A stretch of 64,000 nt of DNA from Microbacterium paraoxydans (GCF_020524545.1 NZ_JAIVLG010000002.1:620001-684000), one strand, 5' to 3'. Shown: positions 34,847 to 47,395, counted from the stretch's first letter. Numbers and translations are program-made. The notes: generated by a model not told the origin, from the sequence alone.

Positions 34847-35721
34847 ACGCGAACACCACTGCCGCGATCGAGGCCGAGACCGGGGGGACCGCGACGTTGG
34901 AGGCGCGGCATCTGGTGAAGGACTTCCATCTGCGTTCGGGGTTCCGCACGAGCGTCCTGCACGCGGTGAAGGATGTCTCCTTCACGATCGAGGCCGGCAA
35001 GACGGTCGCTCTGGTGGGGGAGTCCGGGTCGGGGAAGTCGACGATCGCGCGGATGCTCATGAAGCTGGAGACGCCCACCAGCGGAGAGATCCTTCTCGAC
35101 GGGAAGCCATCGGGGACCGGGGGGCGGGCGCTGGAGGCCTATCGCTCGGACGTGCAGATGGTCTTCCAGGACCCGTTCGCGTCGTTGAACCCGTTCCACA
35201 CGATCGTGCACCACCTGGAGCGGCCGCTGCGTCTGCACCACCCGGAGCTGTCGCGGAAGCAGGTGCGGGAGCGCGCGGTGGAGCTCCTCGAGCGTGTGCG
35301 GTTGACGCCGGGGGAGAGTTTCGCCGAGCGTCGTCCGCACGAGCTGTCCGGTGGGCAGCGGCAGCGCGTCGCGATCGCGCGCGCCCTCGCTCCGGGAGCG
35401 CGGTTCATCGTGGCGGACGAGCCGGTCTCGATGCTCGACGTGTCGATCCGGCTCGGGGTGCTGAACCTGCTCGCCGAACTGCAGCGCGAGGAGAATCTCG
35501 GGGTGCTCTACATCACGCACGATCTGGCCACGGCGAGGCACTTCTCCGACGAGATCATGGTGCTCTACAAGGGGGATGTCGTCGAACGCGGACCGGCGGA
35601 CGAGGTCATCCTGAACCCGCAGCACGACTACACGAAGACTCTCCTGGGCGCGGCACCCGAGCCCGACAACCTCGGCCGTCTCCGTGACGAGGTGCGCGCC
35701 GAACTCGGCCTCGCGCACTGA
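34843..35721 (+). CDS. ABC transporter ATPase, DppF-like
   Basis: A 292-residue importer ATPase. Walker A GESGSGKST, Q-loop VFQDPFASLNP, signature LSGGQRQRVA, Walker B FIVADEPVSMLD. The ATG overlaps the preceding stop by four bases. It is the last gene of the operon; a 59-base palindrome follows 17 bases after the stop. Confidence 0.93.
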
Positions 35722-35737
35722 CGCTCGACACCCTGCT

Positions 35738-35796
35738 TTCGAATCGCGTGAATGGTCGCTTCCGAGCTCAGAACGAGACCATTTGCGCGATTCGAA
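35738..35796. repeat. 59-bp imperfect palindrome after ABC operon
   Basis: A 26-base left arm starting TTCGAATCGCGTGAATGGTC and a 27-base right arm ending GACCATTTGCGCGATTCGAA pair around GAGCTC with few mismatches (outer 20 bases: two mismatches). It probably ends the ABC operon. Its length, AT-richness relative to the surroundings and symmetry fit a dispersed intergenic repeat; only one copy is in this window. Confidence 0.55.
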
Positions 35797-35835
35797 CGCG
35801 CGTTTGGCGAATCCGGCACCGAGAGTCCAACCCGC

Positions 35836-35841
35836 TAGACT
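35836..35841 (+). promoter_or_regulatory. -10 box of the gcv operon
   Basis: TAGACT followed by six bases gives a transcription start near A35848, just before the riboswitch. No clear -35 box. Confidence 0.45.
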
Positions 35842-35865
35842 GGACCCACAACTGAAGACAGGCCG

Positions 35866-36065
35866 TATGACCCACGCGGGAGAGCCCCGGCGAACGCAGC
35901 CGGGCACCGAAGGAGCAAGCCTCCCCGCCAATCTCTCAGGTATGCGTACCGCGCGGGTCCGGCCACTCTGAAAAGCGATCCCGCGACCGTGCGGATCCGC
36001 CGACGGTGAAAGCCCCGCCTCTGTGCACGGGTGAAACTCTCAGGCCCATGACAGAGGGGGAGTTC
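35866..36065 (+). promoter_or_regulatory. Tandem glycine riboswitch
   Basis: Two glycine aptamers precede gcvT. The first has GCGGGAGAG (35876-35884), CCGAAGGAGCAAGCC (about 35908-35922) and ATCTCTCAGG (35931-35940). The second is recognised by GCCGACGGTGAAAGCC near 35998-36013 and GTGAAACTCTCAGG (36031-36044) followed by GACAGAGGGGG; its first conserved arm is divergent. Glycine binding normally turns on gcvTHP so that excess glycine is degraded. Confidence 0.9.
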
Positions 36066-36114
36066 CGAGGGACGGCACGCCGCCGTTCCGCCCGACACAG
36101 CCCGGGAGAACTCC

Positions 36115-37236
36115 ATGTCCGATCCTCGCTACACCCCGCTGCGTGAACGCCACGAAGCGCTCGGCGCGTCGTTCACCGACTTCGGCGGCTGGCAGATGCC
36201 GGTCCGCTACACCTCCGACCTCGCCGAGCACCATGCGGTGCGCGAGAGCGCGGGGATGTTCGACATCTCGCACATGGCCGAGTTCAGCGTGCGTGGCGAG
36301 GGAGCCGGAGCGTTCCTCGACTATGCGCTCGCTGGTCGTCTGTCGGCGCTGGCGGTCGGAAAGGCCAAGTACTCGCTGCTGCTCGCCGAGTCCGGCGGGA
36401 TCATCGACGACGTGATCGTGTACCGCTTGGCGGATGACGACTTCCTCATCATCTCCAACGCGGGCAACCGTCACGCGGTATCCGCGGCGCTGAGCGCTCG
36501 CAGCGACGGGTTCCCGCTCGTCGTCCAGGACGTCTCCGACGACTACGCCCTCATCGCCGTGCAGGGCCCACAGGCCGAAGCCGTCCTCGCGGCGACCACG
36601 GACATCACCGACGTCAGCATCCCCTGGGACGAGCAGAAGTACTACGCCTGGGCGTCCGCGAACTACGACGGCAAGCCCGTTCTCCTCGCACGCACCGGCT
36701 ACACCGGCGAAGACGGTTTCGAAGTTCTCGTCGCCGCCGACGACGCGGCCGCTCTGTGGGATGCCCTGCTCGAGGCGGGCGCTCCACACGGACTCGTTCC
36801 CGCCGGACTCGCGGCGCGCGACACGCTGCGCCTCGAAGCGGGCATGCCGCTCTACGGCCATGAGCTGAGCCTCGACACCCGTCCGTCGCAGGCCGGCCTC
36901 GGTCGCGTCGTCGTGACGGCGAAGGAGCGGTTCGTGGGCAAGGAGGCGCTCCTCGCCGCTGAACAGGACGCGACCACCGATGCGCCGGTGCTGGTGGGCC
37001 TCGTCGCCGAGGGCAAGCGCGCCGGGCGAGCCGGATACGCCGTGGTCGACGCCGAAGGGACCGCGATCGGCGAGATCACCAGCGGCGCACTCAGCCCGAC
37101 ACTCGGACATCCGATCGCGATGGCCTATGTGCACCCTTCTTCCGCTGAAGCGGGAACCGCAGTATTCCTTGATGTGCGGGGGACCAGGATCCCCGCGACC
37201 GTGACCGCCCTGCCTTTCTACCGGAGGACCAAATGA
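36115..37236 (+). CDS. gcvT: Glycine cleavage system T protein (aminomethyltransferase)
   Basis: Transfers the methylene group from the lipoyl arm of GcvH to tetrahydrofolate, releasing ammonia. The 373 residues include [17 protein letters not shown] near the start, [13 protein letters not shown] in the folate-binding region, and [20 protein letters not shown]. The stop overlaps the gcvH ATG by four bases. It is first in gcvT-gcvH-gcvP under the glycine riboswitch. Confidence 0.96.
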   Translation: MSDPRYTPLRERHEALGASFTDFGGWQMPVRYTSDLAEHHAVRESAGMFDISHMAEFSVRGEGAGAFLDYALAGRLSALAVGKAKYSLLLAESGGIIDDVIVYRLADDDFLIISNAGNRHAVSAALSARSDGFPLVVQDVSDDYALIAVQGPQAEAVLAATTDITDVSIPWDEQKYYAWASANYDGKPVLLARTGYTGEDGFEVLVAADDAAALWDALLEAGAPHGLVPAGLAARDTLRLEAGMPLYGHELSLDTRPSQAGLGRVVVTAKERFVGKEALLAAEQDATTDAPVLVGLVAEGKRAGRAGYAVVDAEGTAIGEITSGALSPTLGHPIAMAYVHPSSAEAGTAVFLDVRGTRIPATVTALPFYRRTK

Positions 37237-37610
37237 CCGACCTCGCCGCACTCCGCTACACCGAAGAACACGAGTGGATCGCCGCTGACGGCGACACCGT
37301 GACGATCGGCATCACCGACTACGCCGCAGAGAAGCTGGGCGACGTCGTGTTCGTCGAGCTGCCCGCGGTCGGCACCGAGGTCACCGCGGGTGCGGTCGTC
37401 GGTGAGATCGAATCCACCAAGTCCGTCGGCGAGCTGTACGCACCGGTCTCTGGAACGGTCGTCGAGATCAACGATGCCGCCGTCGACGATCCCTCGCTCG
37501 TCAATGCGGCGCCGTTCGAGGGCGGCTGGCTGCTCAAGGTTTCCGTCGCCGCCGGCGCGCTGGACGGCCTGCTCGACCGCGACGCCTACGTCGCACTGAC
37601 GGAGGGCTGA
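37233..37610 (+). CDS. gcvH: Glycine cleavage system H protein
   Basis: A 125-residue lipoylated carrier shuttling the aminomethyl group between GcvP and GcvT. The lipoylation site is K63 in [15 protein letters not shown]. Normal length and fold (YTEEHEWI opening). Coupled to gcvT by ATGA overlap and eight bases before gcvP. Confidence 0.96.
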   Translation: MTDLAALRYTEEHEWIAADGDTVTIGITDYAAEKLGDVVFVELPAVGTEVTAGAVVGEIESTKSVGELYAPVSGTVVEINDAAVDDPSLVNAAPFEGGWLLKVSVAAGALDGLLDRDAYVALTEG

Positions 37611-37617
37611 TCGCGCA

Positions 37618-40524
<2,907 letters not shown>

Positions 40525-40548
40525 GTCCTCGTGCTCATGTGAGCACCC

Positions 40549-40578
40549 GGTGCCGCACCTCCGTGGGGGTGCGGCACC
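40549..40578 (+). terminator. Terminator of gcv operon
   Basis: GGTGCCGCACC (40549-40559) and GGTGCGGCACC (40568-40578) form an 11-bp stem with an eight-base loop, 25 bases after the gcvP stop. Confidence 0.75.
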
Positions 40579-40624
40579 GCCTTCGTGTCTGCGGGTGTTT
40601 CGGCGATATTACGGATGATCACCA

Positions 40625-40648
40625 CTCAGTAACGGTTCGTTAGCTGAG
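40625..40648. promoter_or_regulatory. Inverted repeat upstream of second ABC operon
   Basis: CTCAGTAACG (40625-40634) and CGTTAGCTGAG (40638-40648) pair with one bulge. It lies about 25 bases before a TACGCT -10 box (40673-40678) and may be an operator for the operon starting at 40742. Confidence 0.35.
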
Positions 40649-40741
40649 CGCGGCGGAGGCGGAGGGCCGGGTTACGCTCAGGTATCCCTGCTCGCTCGAT
40701 GGTGAGTGTGCAGAATTCCCACGTCCACAGGAGGACACAAA

Positions 40742-42376
40742 GTGAAGCGCAACAAGATCGCCCTCGCGGGCGTCGCGCTGTTCGCGGTCGGCGCTCTGTC
40801 GCTCGCGGGCTGCGCAAGCGGATCCGGCAACAACGGTGACGGAGGCAACGGGTCGAACGCCGATCCCGACGCCATCATCACCACGAACGGCTCCGAGCCC
40901 GAGAACCCGCTCATCCCGACCAACACCAATGAGGTAGGCGGCGGAAAGATCCTCGACGAGATCTTCGCGGGTCTGGTCTACTACGACGCCGACGGCGAGC
41001 CGGTCAACGACATGGCCGAGGAGATCACCACTGAAGACCCCCAGCACCTCACCGTGAAGCTGAAGGAGGGACAGACCTTCACCAACGGTGAAGAGGTCAC
41101 CGCCGACAACTTCATCAAGGCGTGGAACGAGGGTGCGAAGGCGTCCAACGCGCACCTCTCGAGCTACTTCTTCGAGGACATCGAGGGCTTCAGCTACGAC
41201 GAGGACTCCGAGCTCACCGGTCTGGAGCAGGTGGACGACTACACGTTCACGATCGCGCTCAACAAGCCGGCCTCGGACTTCGCGCTGCGTCTGGGCTACT
41301 CGGCCTACTACCCGCTTCCCGATGTCGCTTTCGAGGACATGGACGCGTTCGGTCAGAACCCCATCGGCAACGGCCCGTACATGATCGACGGCGAAGACGC
41401 ATGGCAGCACGACGTGCAGATCGACCTCGTCCGCAACGACGACTACGAGGGCGGACGCAAGCCGGCCAACGGTGGTCTGACGATCAAGTTCTACGCGACG
41501 CAGGAAGCCTCCTACGCCGACCTGCAGGGCAATGACGTCGATGTGATCGACCAGATCCCGACCAGCTCGCTGCCCGTCTTCCAGGACGAGCTCGGGGACC
41601 GGGCCGTCAACCAGCCCTCGGCTGTCTTCCAGTCGTTCACCATCGGCCAGTTCCTCCCGCACTTCAGCGGCGAGGAGGGCAAGCTGCGTCGTCAGGCGCT
41701 GTCGATGGCGATCAACCGTGAAGAGATCACCGAGACGATCTTCTCCGGCACCCGCACCCCGGCGGCGGACTTCACGTCCCCGGTCATCGCGGGCTGGTCC
41801 GACTCGATCCCCGGCAACGAGGTGCTCAGCTACGACCCCGAGAAGGCCAAGGAACTCTGGGCCGAGGCCGACGCCATCGCTCCGTGGGAGGGTGACTTCA
41901 AGATCGCCTACAACTCCGACGGCGGACACGACGCCTGGGTCGACGCGGTGAGCAACAGCATCAAGAACACGCTCGGCATCGAGGCGTCGGGCGACCCGTA
42001 CCCGACCTTCCAGGACCTGCGCACCAAGATCAACGACCGCACCATCACCACGGCGGCGCGTTCGGGTTGGCAGGCCGACTACCCGGGTCTGTACAACTTC
42101 CTCGGACCGCTCTACGCGACGGGTGCCGGCTCTAACGACGGTGACTACTCGAACCCCGAGTTCGACGCCCTCATCTCGGCGGGCATCAGCAACCCCGACC
42201 CCGACGCGCAGCTCGAGGACTTCACCAAGGCTCAGGAGATCCTGTTCCAGGACCTGCCTGCGATCCCGCTGTGGTACTCGAACGTGACCGGTGGGTTCAG
42301 CGAGAACGTCGACAACGTGACGTTCGGCTGGAACTCGGTCCCGCTGTACTACGAGATCACGAAGGCCGGCGAGTAA
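40742..42376 (+). CDS. Peptide ABC transporter substrate-binding lipoprotein
   Basis: A 544-residue family 5 solute-binding protein. Signal peptide with lipobox LAGC (Cys near residue 23), then a Gly/Asn linker. The body resembles DppA/OppA-type peptide receptors (LKEGQTFTNGEEVTADNFIKAW, FGQNPIGNGPYMI). The start is GTG with AGGAGG eight bases upstream. A strong terminator-like hairpin lies between this gene and the permease genes, which would favour excess receptor over transporter. Confidence 0.92.
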   Translation: MKRNKIALAGVALFAVGALSLAGCASGSGNNGDGGNGSNADPDAIITTNGSEPENPLIPTNTNEVGGGKILDEIFAGLVYYDADGEPVNDMAEEITTEDPQHLTVKLKEGQTFTNGEEVTADNFIKAWNEGAKASNAHLSSYFFEDIEGFSYDEDSELTGLEQVDDYTFTIALNKPASDFALRLGYSAYYPLPDVAFEDMDAFGQNPIGNGPYMIDGEDAWQHDVQIDLVRNDDYEGGRKPANGGLTIKFYATQEASYADLQGNDVDVIDQIPTSSLPVFQDELGDRAVNQPSAVFQSFTIGQFLPHFSGEEGKLRRQALSMAINREEITETIFSGTRTPAADFTSPVIAGWSDSIPGNEVLSYDPEKAKELWAEADAIAPWEGDFKIAYNSDGGHDAWVDAVSNSIKNTLGIEASGDPYPTFQDLRTKINDRTITTAARSGWQADYPGLYNFLGPLYATGAGSNDGDYSNPEFDALISAGISNPDPDAQLEDFTKAQEILFQDLPAIPLWYSNVTGGFSENVDNVTFGWNSVPLYYEITKAGE

Positions 42377-42393
42377 AGTCTGACGGCACTTCA

Positions 42394-42433
42394 CCCATGA
42401 GGCGGTGACGATTCTTCGTCACCGCCTCATGGG
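42394..42433 (+). terminator. Strong hairpin inside the second ABC operon
   Basis: Two 18-base arms (42394-42411 and 42416-42433) are perfectly complementary around TTCT, followed by a T-rich stretch. It sits 18 bases after the binding-protein stop and 45 bases before the permease start. Confidence 0.75.
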
Positions 42434-42477
42434 CTGTGTTCGCCTCGCTTTCTTTGCCCTCAAGAAGGGACAAGCGG

Positions 42478-43404
42478 ATGCTCGGTTACATTCTGAGACG
42501 TCTTCTGCAGGTGATCCCGGTCTTCTTCGGAGCCACCCTGCTCATCTATTTCCTCGTGTTCGCCATGCCCGGCGATCCGATCCTCGCTCTGTTCGGCGAC
42601 AAGACCCCGAACCCGGCGGTCATCGAACAGCTGCGTGCGCAATACCACCTGGACCAGCCGTTCCTCGTGCAGTACTGGTACTACATCACCGGTGTGTTCC
42701 AGGGAGATCTCGGAACCACGTACTCCGGACGGCCCGTCTCCGCGGTTCTCGCTGCGACACTTCCTGTGACGGGGCGCCTGGCCGTCATGGCGATCGGCAT
42801 CGAGTTCTTCCTCGCGATCGTCATCGGTACGGTCTCGGCTCTGCGTAAGGGCAAGCTCTTCGACAACGTCTCGCTCGTGGTGGCGCTCGTGGCGATCGCG
42901 ATCCCGATCTTCGTCGTCGCCTTCCTCGCCCAGTACTTCCTGGCGATCCAACTCGGCTGGTTCAAACCGACCGTCGGCGCGGACAACGACTGGGGCGGTC
43001 TGTGGCTTCCGGCGATCGTTCTGGGGTTCAGCCTCTACGCGGTCAGCATGCGCCTGATGCGCAGCTCCGTCATCGACACACTCAACCAGGACTGGGTGCG
43101 CACCGCCTACAGCAAGGGTCTGTCGCGTAATCGCGTGCTCCCTGTGCACGTGTTGCGGAACTCGCTGATCCCTGTGATCACCAACTCCGCCACCAACTTC
43201 GGTGTGCTGCTCGTCGGCGCGACCGTGACAGAGGGCATCTTCAACGTCCCGGGCGTAGGAAACACGCTGTTCCAAGCGATTCAGCGCGGTGAGGGTCCGA
43301 CCGTCGTCTCGTTCGTGACGGTGTTCGTGATCCTCTACGTGCTGGTCAACCTTGTCATCGACCTGCTCTACGGTCTGCTCGACCCGAGGATTCGCTATGC
43401 CTGA
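42478..43404 (+). CDS. ABC transporter permease, DppB-like
   Basis: A 308-residue permease with about six helices, starting MLGYILRRLLQVIPVFFG. The region TAYSKGLSRNRVLPVHVLRNS holds the EAA coupling loop. AAGGGA lies eight bases before the ATG. The end overlaps the next gene by eight bases, as in the first ABC operon. Confidence 0.92.
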   Translation: MLGYILRRLLQVIPVFFGATLLIYFLVFAMPGDPILALFGDKTPNPAVIEQLRAQYHLDQPFLVQYWYYITGVFQGDLGTTYSGRPVSAVLAATLPVTGRLAVMAIGIEFFLAIVIGTVSALRKGKLFDNVSLVVALVAIAIPIFVVAFLAQYFLAIQLGWFKPTVGADNDWGGLWLPAIVLGFSLYAVSMRLMRSSVIDTLNQDWVRTAYSKGLSRNRVLPVHVLRNSLIPVITNSATNFGVLLVGATVTEGIFNVPGVGNTLFQAIQRGEGPTVVSFVTVFVILYVLVNLVIDLLYGLLDPRIRYA

Positions 43405-44341
43405 TCCCACTTCTCAGAAGCACTACGTCGCTCCCGTCGAGACGGAATCCGTCAACGTCGACGCCGTGCGCATCGCCGACAAGCCCAGCAACCTGTGGCG
43501 TGACGCCTGGCGCGACCTGCGCAAGCGCCCGCTGTTCTGGTTCTCCGTGGTCCTGGCGCTCGTCTTCCTGTTGATGGCGCTGTGGCCCACACTGTTCACG
43601 CAGGTGCCGCCGAACAGCGACTGCCACCTGTCGGACAGCAACGGCGGCCCGACCGAGGGCCACCCGCTGGGCTTCACCTTCCAGGGCTGCGACATCTACT
43701 CCCGTATCGTCTGGGGGTCGCAGACGTCGCTCGCGGTCGGTCTGATCGCCACAGTGATCGCCTCGGTCCTCGGACTCATCATGGGGGCGCTCGCGGGGTT
43801 CTACGGAGGGTGGCTCGACTCGGTGCTCTCGCGCATCGGTGACATCTTCTTCGCGATCCCCTACATCCTGGCCGCCGTGGTCGTGATGACCGTCTTCCGG
43901 GACTCCCGCTCCGTCTGGACGCTCGCCTTCGCTATCGGTGGGTTCGCCTGGGCCTCCACAGCCCGTGTGGTCCGCGCGGAAGTGCTGAGGGTCCGGCAGG
44001 CCGACTTCGTGATGGCGTCGCAGGCCGTGGGGCAGTCGAAGTTCCGCATCCTGGTGAGCCACGTCATCCCGAACGCGCTCGCGCCGCTGCTCGTGGTCTC
44101 GACTCTCGGTCTCGCTGCCGCGATCGTGGCTGAGGCGACCCTGTCGTACCTCGGCGTCGGTCTCGGCAGCAACACCATGTCGTGGGGCCTCGATATCGGC
44201 AAGGCACAGGCATCCCTGCGCGTCGCTCCGATGGCGCTCATCTATCCGTCGATCGCGCTCACCCTGGCGGTGCTCGCGTTCGTGACCCTGGGTGAGCTCA
44301 TCCGAGACGCCCTCGACCCGAAGGCGAGGGCTCGGCGATGA
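43397..44341 (+). CDS. ABC transporter permease, DppC-like
   Basis: A 314-residue permease with a 45-residue cytoplasmic N-terminus and about six helices. EAA loop in ASQAVGQSKFRILVSHVIPNALA. The periplasmic loop after helix 1 has two Cys (SDCHLSDSN, FQGCDIYSR) that could form a disulfide. The stop overlaps the next ATG by four bases. Confidence 0.92.
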   Translation: MPDPTSQKHYVAPVETESVNVDAVRIADKPSNLWRDAWRDLRKRPLFWFSVVLALVFLLMALWPTLFTQVPPNSDCHLSDSNGGPTEGHPLGFTFQGCDIYSRIVWGSQTSLAVGLIATVIASVLGLIMGALAGFYGGWLDSVLSRIGDIFFAIPYILAAVVVMTVFRDSRSVWTLAFAIGGFAWASTARVVRAEVLRVRQADFVMASQAVGQSKFRILVSHVIPNALAPLLVVSTLGLAAAIVAEATLSYLGVGLGSNTMSWGLDIGKAQASLRVAPMALIYPSIALTLAVLAFVTLGELIRDALDPKARARR

Positions 44342-46017
44342 GCGAACGCACTCCCGACCAGGTGCCCCTGTTGAGCGTTCGCGACCTGAAGGTCGCCTTC
44401 CGCACGCAGGAGGGGCTTCGTGAAGTCCTCCACGGTGTCAGCTTCGACGTGCTTCCGGGCGAAACCGTCGCGATCGTGGGGGAGTCGGGTTCCGGCAAGT
44501 CCACGACTGCCACGGCGATCATCGACCTGTTGGCTGGTACGGGGCAGGTGACGGGTGGTTCGATCACCCTCGACGGTCGTGAGCTCACCACGCTCAGCCG
44601 TCGAGAGATGGAAGCAGTTCGTGGTCGCGACATCGGATTCGTGCCGCAGGACCCGATGTCGAGCCTGAACCCGGTGTGGAGCATCGGCTTCCAGGTCAAG
44701 GAGGCCGTCCGCGCCAACGGCATCGCCCAGGGTCGCGCCGCCGTGAAGGCGCGCACCGTCGAGGTGCTGCAGCAGGCAGGCCTGGCCGATGCCGAGCGTC
44801 GACTGCACCAGTATCCCCACCAGTTCTCCGGCGGGATGCGTCAGCGCGCGCTGATCGGGATCGGTCTCGCGGCCGATCCGAAGCTGCTCATCGCCGATGA
44901 GCCGACGTCGGCGCTCGACGTGACGGTGCAGCGGGTGATCCTGGATCACATGGCCTCCCTCACGCAGGACAAGGGCACATCGGTTCTGCTGATCACCCAC
45001 GACCTCGGCCTCGCCGCCGAACGCGCGGAGAAGATCATCGTGATGAACGGCGGCAACATCGTCGAGGCGGGCCCGAGCCGGCAGATCCTCGAGGATCCGC
45101 AGCATCCGTACACGAAGCGGCTGGTCGCTGCGGCGCCGAGTGTGGCATCGAAGCGAATCCAGGCCGTGGTCACGGATCGTGGCATCGAGACGCGCGAGGA
45201 CCTTGCGGCGATCCCGCCGACGGTTCGAGTCGCCGGGCTGACCAAGGACTACAAGATCCGTCAGGGGAACTTCCGCAGCGAAGCCTTCCGTGCGGTGGAT
45301 GACGTGTCCTTCGAGATTCCGCGCGGCAAGACGCTCGCGCTCGTGGGTGAGTCCGGTTCCGGCAAGTCGACCGTCGCGAAGATGGTGCTCAAGCTGGAGG
45401 ATCCGACCAGCGGCACGATCGAGATCGACGGCCAGGACGTGTCGAACCTGTCGCGCGCGCAGGCGTTCGGCCTTCGCCGACGCATGCAGCCCGTGTTCCA
45501 GGATCCGTACGGCTCGCTCGATCCGCTCCGCAACATCGGCAACACGATCGCCGAGCCGATGCAGATCCACGGCGTCGGTGACAAGGCGTCGCAACGTGCG
45601 CGCGTGAAAGAGCTGCTGGAGCAGGTCGCCCTGCCGCAGGCGCTCGCCAGTCGCTACGCCAACGAGCTCTCGGGCGGACAGCGCCAGCGTGTGGCGATCG
45701 CCAGGGCGCTCGCGCTCAAGCCCGACATCATCGTCCTCGATGAGGCGGTGTCGGCGCTCGATGTGCTGGTGCAGGACCAGATCCTGAAGCTCCTGGCAGA
45801 CCTGCAGTCCGAGTTGGGCCTCACGTATCTGTTCATCACTCACGACCTGGCCGTGGTCCGCGTCTCGAGCGACCTGGTGTGTGTCATGGAGAAGGGGAAG
45901 ATCGTCGAGCAGGGAACCGTCGACGAGATCTTCGCGAATCCGCAGGAGGAGTACACGGAGCGCCTCCTTCAGGCGATCCCGGGTGCGTCCCTCACGCTCG
46001 GAGGCGCCGGAGCGTGA
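44338..46017 (+). CDS. Fused two-domain peptide ABC transporter ATPase
   Basis: A 559-residue protein joining DppD-like and DppF-like ATPases in one chain. Domain 1: Walker A GESGSGKST near residue 47-55, signature FSGGMRQRA, Walker B LLIADEPTSALD. Domain 2 begins near residue 295: Walker A GESGSGKST, signature LSGGQRQRVA, Walker B IIVLDEAVSALD. The first ABC operon has the same two functions as separate genes, so the two systems are not recent duplicates. Confidence 0.93.
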   Translation: MSERTPDQVPLLSVRDLKVAFRTQEGLREVLHGVSFDVLPGETVAIVGESGSGKSTTATAIIDLLAGTGQVTGGSITLDGRELTTLSRREMEAVRGRDIGFVPQDPMSSLNPVWSIGFQVKEAVRANGIAQGRAAVKARTVEVLQQAGLADAERRLHQYPHQFSGGMRQRALIGIGLAADPKLLIADEPTSALDVTVQRVILDHMASLTQDKGTSVLLITHDLGLAAERAEKIIVMNGGNIVEAGPSRQILEDPQHPYTKRLVAAAPSVASKRIQAVVTDRGIETREDLAAIPPTVRVAGLTKDYKIRQGNFRSEAFRAVDDVSFEIPRGKTLALVGESGSGKSTVAKMVLKLEDPTSGTIEIDGQDVSNLSRAQAFGLRRRMQPVFQDPYGSLDPLRNIGNTIAEPMQIHGVGDKASQRARVKELLEQVALPQALASRYANELSGGQRQRVAIARALALKPDIIVLDEAVSALDVLVQDQILKLLADLQSELGLTYLFITHDLAVVRVSSDLVCVMEKGKIVEQGTVDEIFANPQEEYTERLLQAIPGASLTLGGAGA

Positions 46018-46583
46018 CCTCGTCGCAACAACCCGAGGGCGCGCGCACCTACCGCGCGCCCTCGGGCGTGGTCGTCCTCGTCTTCAGCGCTCTCCTGGCT
46101 TTGTTCCTGCTCGGCGACACCGCCGTTCGGGGAAGCTGGGAGCAGATGCTGCTCGTCGCTCCGTGGGTGCTGCTCGCCTTGTGGATCGTGTACGAGATCA
46201 GTTACGTCTCCCATGTCCGCGTGGATGCCGATGGGGTTGTCGTCCAGAACATGCTGCGTCGCACGAGCTTCGACTGGGCGCGGGTGCGCGACATCGACCT
46301 GCGCTGGCAGCTGCTGTTCTCGCTGGACGACGGGCGTGAACTCAACTGCTACGGCGGCCCCGCGCGCGCCCGGCCTCCTCGCCCCGGTCGCGGAGAAGAG
46401 GCCGAGCCCAAGCCGTCATCCGGTTTCCAGGCTCTCACGGACATCCGCGACCTCTGGGATGCTGCACCCTCGTCCGACGCTCCGATCCGACGTGAATGGG
46501 ATCGACCGGCGGTCGTCGCGCTCGCGGTGATCGCGGTCTGGGCGGTCGCAGCGATCTTCCTCGCCGGTTCCGCCGCGGTCTGA
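46014..46583 (+). CDS. Membrane protein with PH-like domain
   Basis: A 189-residue protein: two helices near residues 18-36 and 44-62, a short bacterial PH-like domain (VRVDADGVVVQNMLRRTSFDWARVRDI split by strands, about residues 68-120), a Pro/Arg linker and a last helix near residues 167-186. The GTG overlaps the stop of the ABC ATPase gene (GTGA), so it is translated with the operon, though no link to peptide import is known. Convergent with the CPBP gene six bases away. Confidence 0.72.
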   Translation: MTSSQQPEGARTYRAPSGVVVLVFSALLALFLLGDTAVRGSWEQMLLVAPWVLLALWIVYEISYVSHVRVDADGVVVQNMLRRTSFDWARVRDIDLRWQLLFSLDDGRELNCYGGPARARPPRPGRGEEAEPKPSSGFQALTDIRDLWDAAPSSDAPIRREWDRPAVVALAVIAVWAVAAIFLAGSAAV

Positions 46584-46588
46584 TCGAC

Positions 46589-47395
46589 TCAGCCGGGGAG
46601 CCCGAACAGTGCGGGCCACATCGCAGCCGCCCAGGGGTAGCCGACGAAGGCGGCGGCGTCGATCACGAAGTGTGCGACCAGGAAGGGCAGGAGGCGTCCG
46701 CTGCGCTGATACAGCCAGCCGAAGAGCAGGCCCATCGCGAGGTTGCCGAGGAACGCCGGATACCCCTGGTAGAGGTGGTAGCTCGCGCGCAGCACCGACG
46801 TCGAGACGATGATCGTCCACGGGCGCCAGCCGAGCTGGCGGAGCCGGGCGAAGAGATAGCCGAGCAGGACGAACTCCTCCTGCAGCGATGCGCGCGCCGC
46901 GGCCAGCAGCAGGACGGGAACGGTCCACCAATACGCGTCGATCCCCGCGGGGTCGATGGCCACGGTGAGTCCCAGAGCCCGTCCGGCGAGGTAGAGCCCG
47001 AGGCCGGGGATGCCGATCGCCAGGACGAGCAGGATGCCGCGGCCCACATCGCGTCCTGGCCCGGTGCCGTCCAGGCCCAGCCGCGCCAGATGCGGCCGCC
47101 GGGACTGCCAGAGCAGGAAGCACACCAGCACCACCGGGACGAGGGAGAAGCCGATCGCGAGCACCTGGTAGATGAGGTCGAAGATCTCGCGGTCGCTCCG
47201 GGAGGGGTTCAGCTTCGCGACCTGATCGGCGATCGGGATCTCATCCGTGAGCCGGTAGGCGAGCTGAACGATCGCGTACACGGCGGACTGACCGAGTCCG
47301 AGCGCCAGGACGATCCCGATCTCCCACCACAGTCGTGCGCGAGACGGGGCGGGGGAGAGGTCGGGGAGCTCCCACGGAGCCTGCGGTCTGGTCAC
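46589..47395 (-). CDS. CPBP family intramembrane metalloprotease
   Basis: A 268-residue membrane protein with about seven helices and the CPBP (CaaX protease and bacteriocin-processing) motifs: EEFVLLGYLFARL with the Glu pair, the R/Y-x3 motif around RASYHLYQG, and HFVIDAAAF with the metal-binding His. It may process peptides or prenylated proteins. The start is GTG at 47395, seven bases after TAGCAT (47408-47403), so it is leaderless and divergent from typA. Confidence 0.82.
   Translation of the reverse strand: MTRPQAPWELPDLSPAPSRARLWWEIGIVLALGLGQSAVYAIVQLAYRLTDEIPIADQVAKLNPSRSDREIFDLIYQVLAIGFSLVPVVLVCFLLWQSRRPHLARLGLDGTGPGRDVGRGILLVLAIGIPGLGLYLAGRALGLTVAIDPAGIDAYWWTVPVLLLAAARASLQEEFVLLGYLFARLRQLGWRPWTIIVSTSVLRASYHLYQGYPAFLGNLAMGLLFGWLYQRSGRLLPFLVAHFVIDAAAFVGYPWAAAMWPALFGLPG

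Noticed and set aside
35738..35800. tRNA gene suggested by a TTCGAATC motif
   Set aside because: The motif is part of a long palindrome; no acceptor stem, anticodon arm or D-arm is present.
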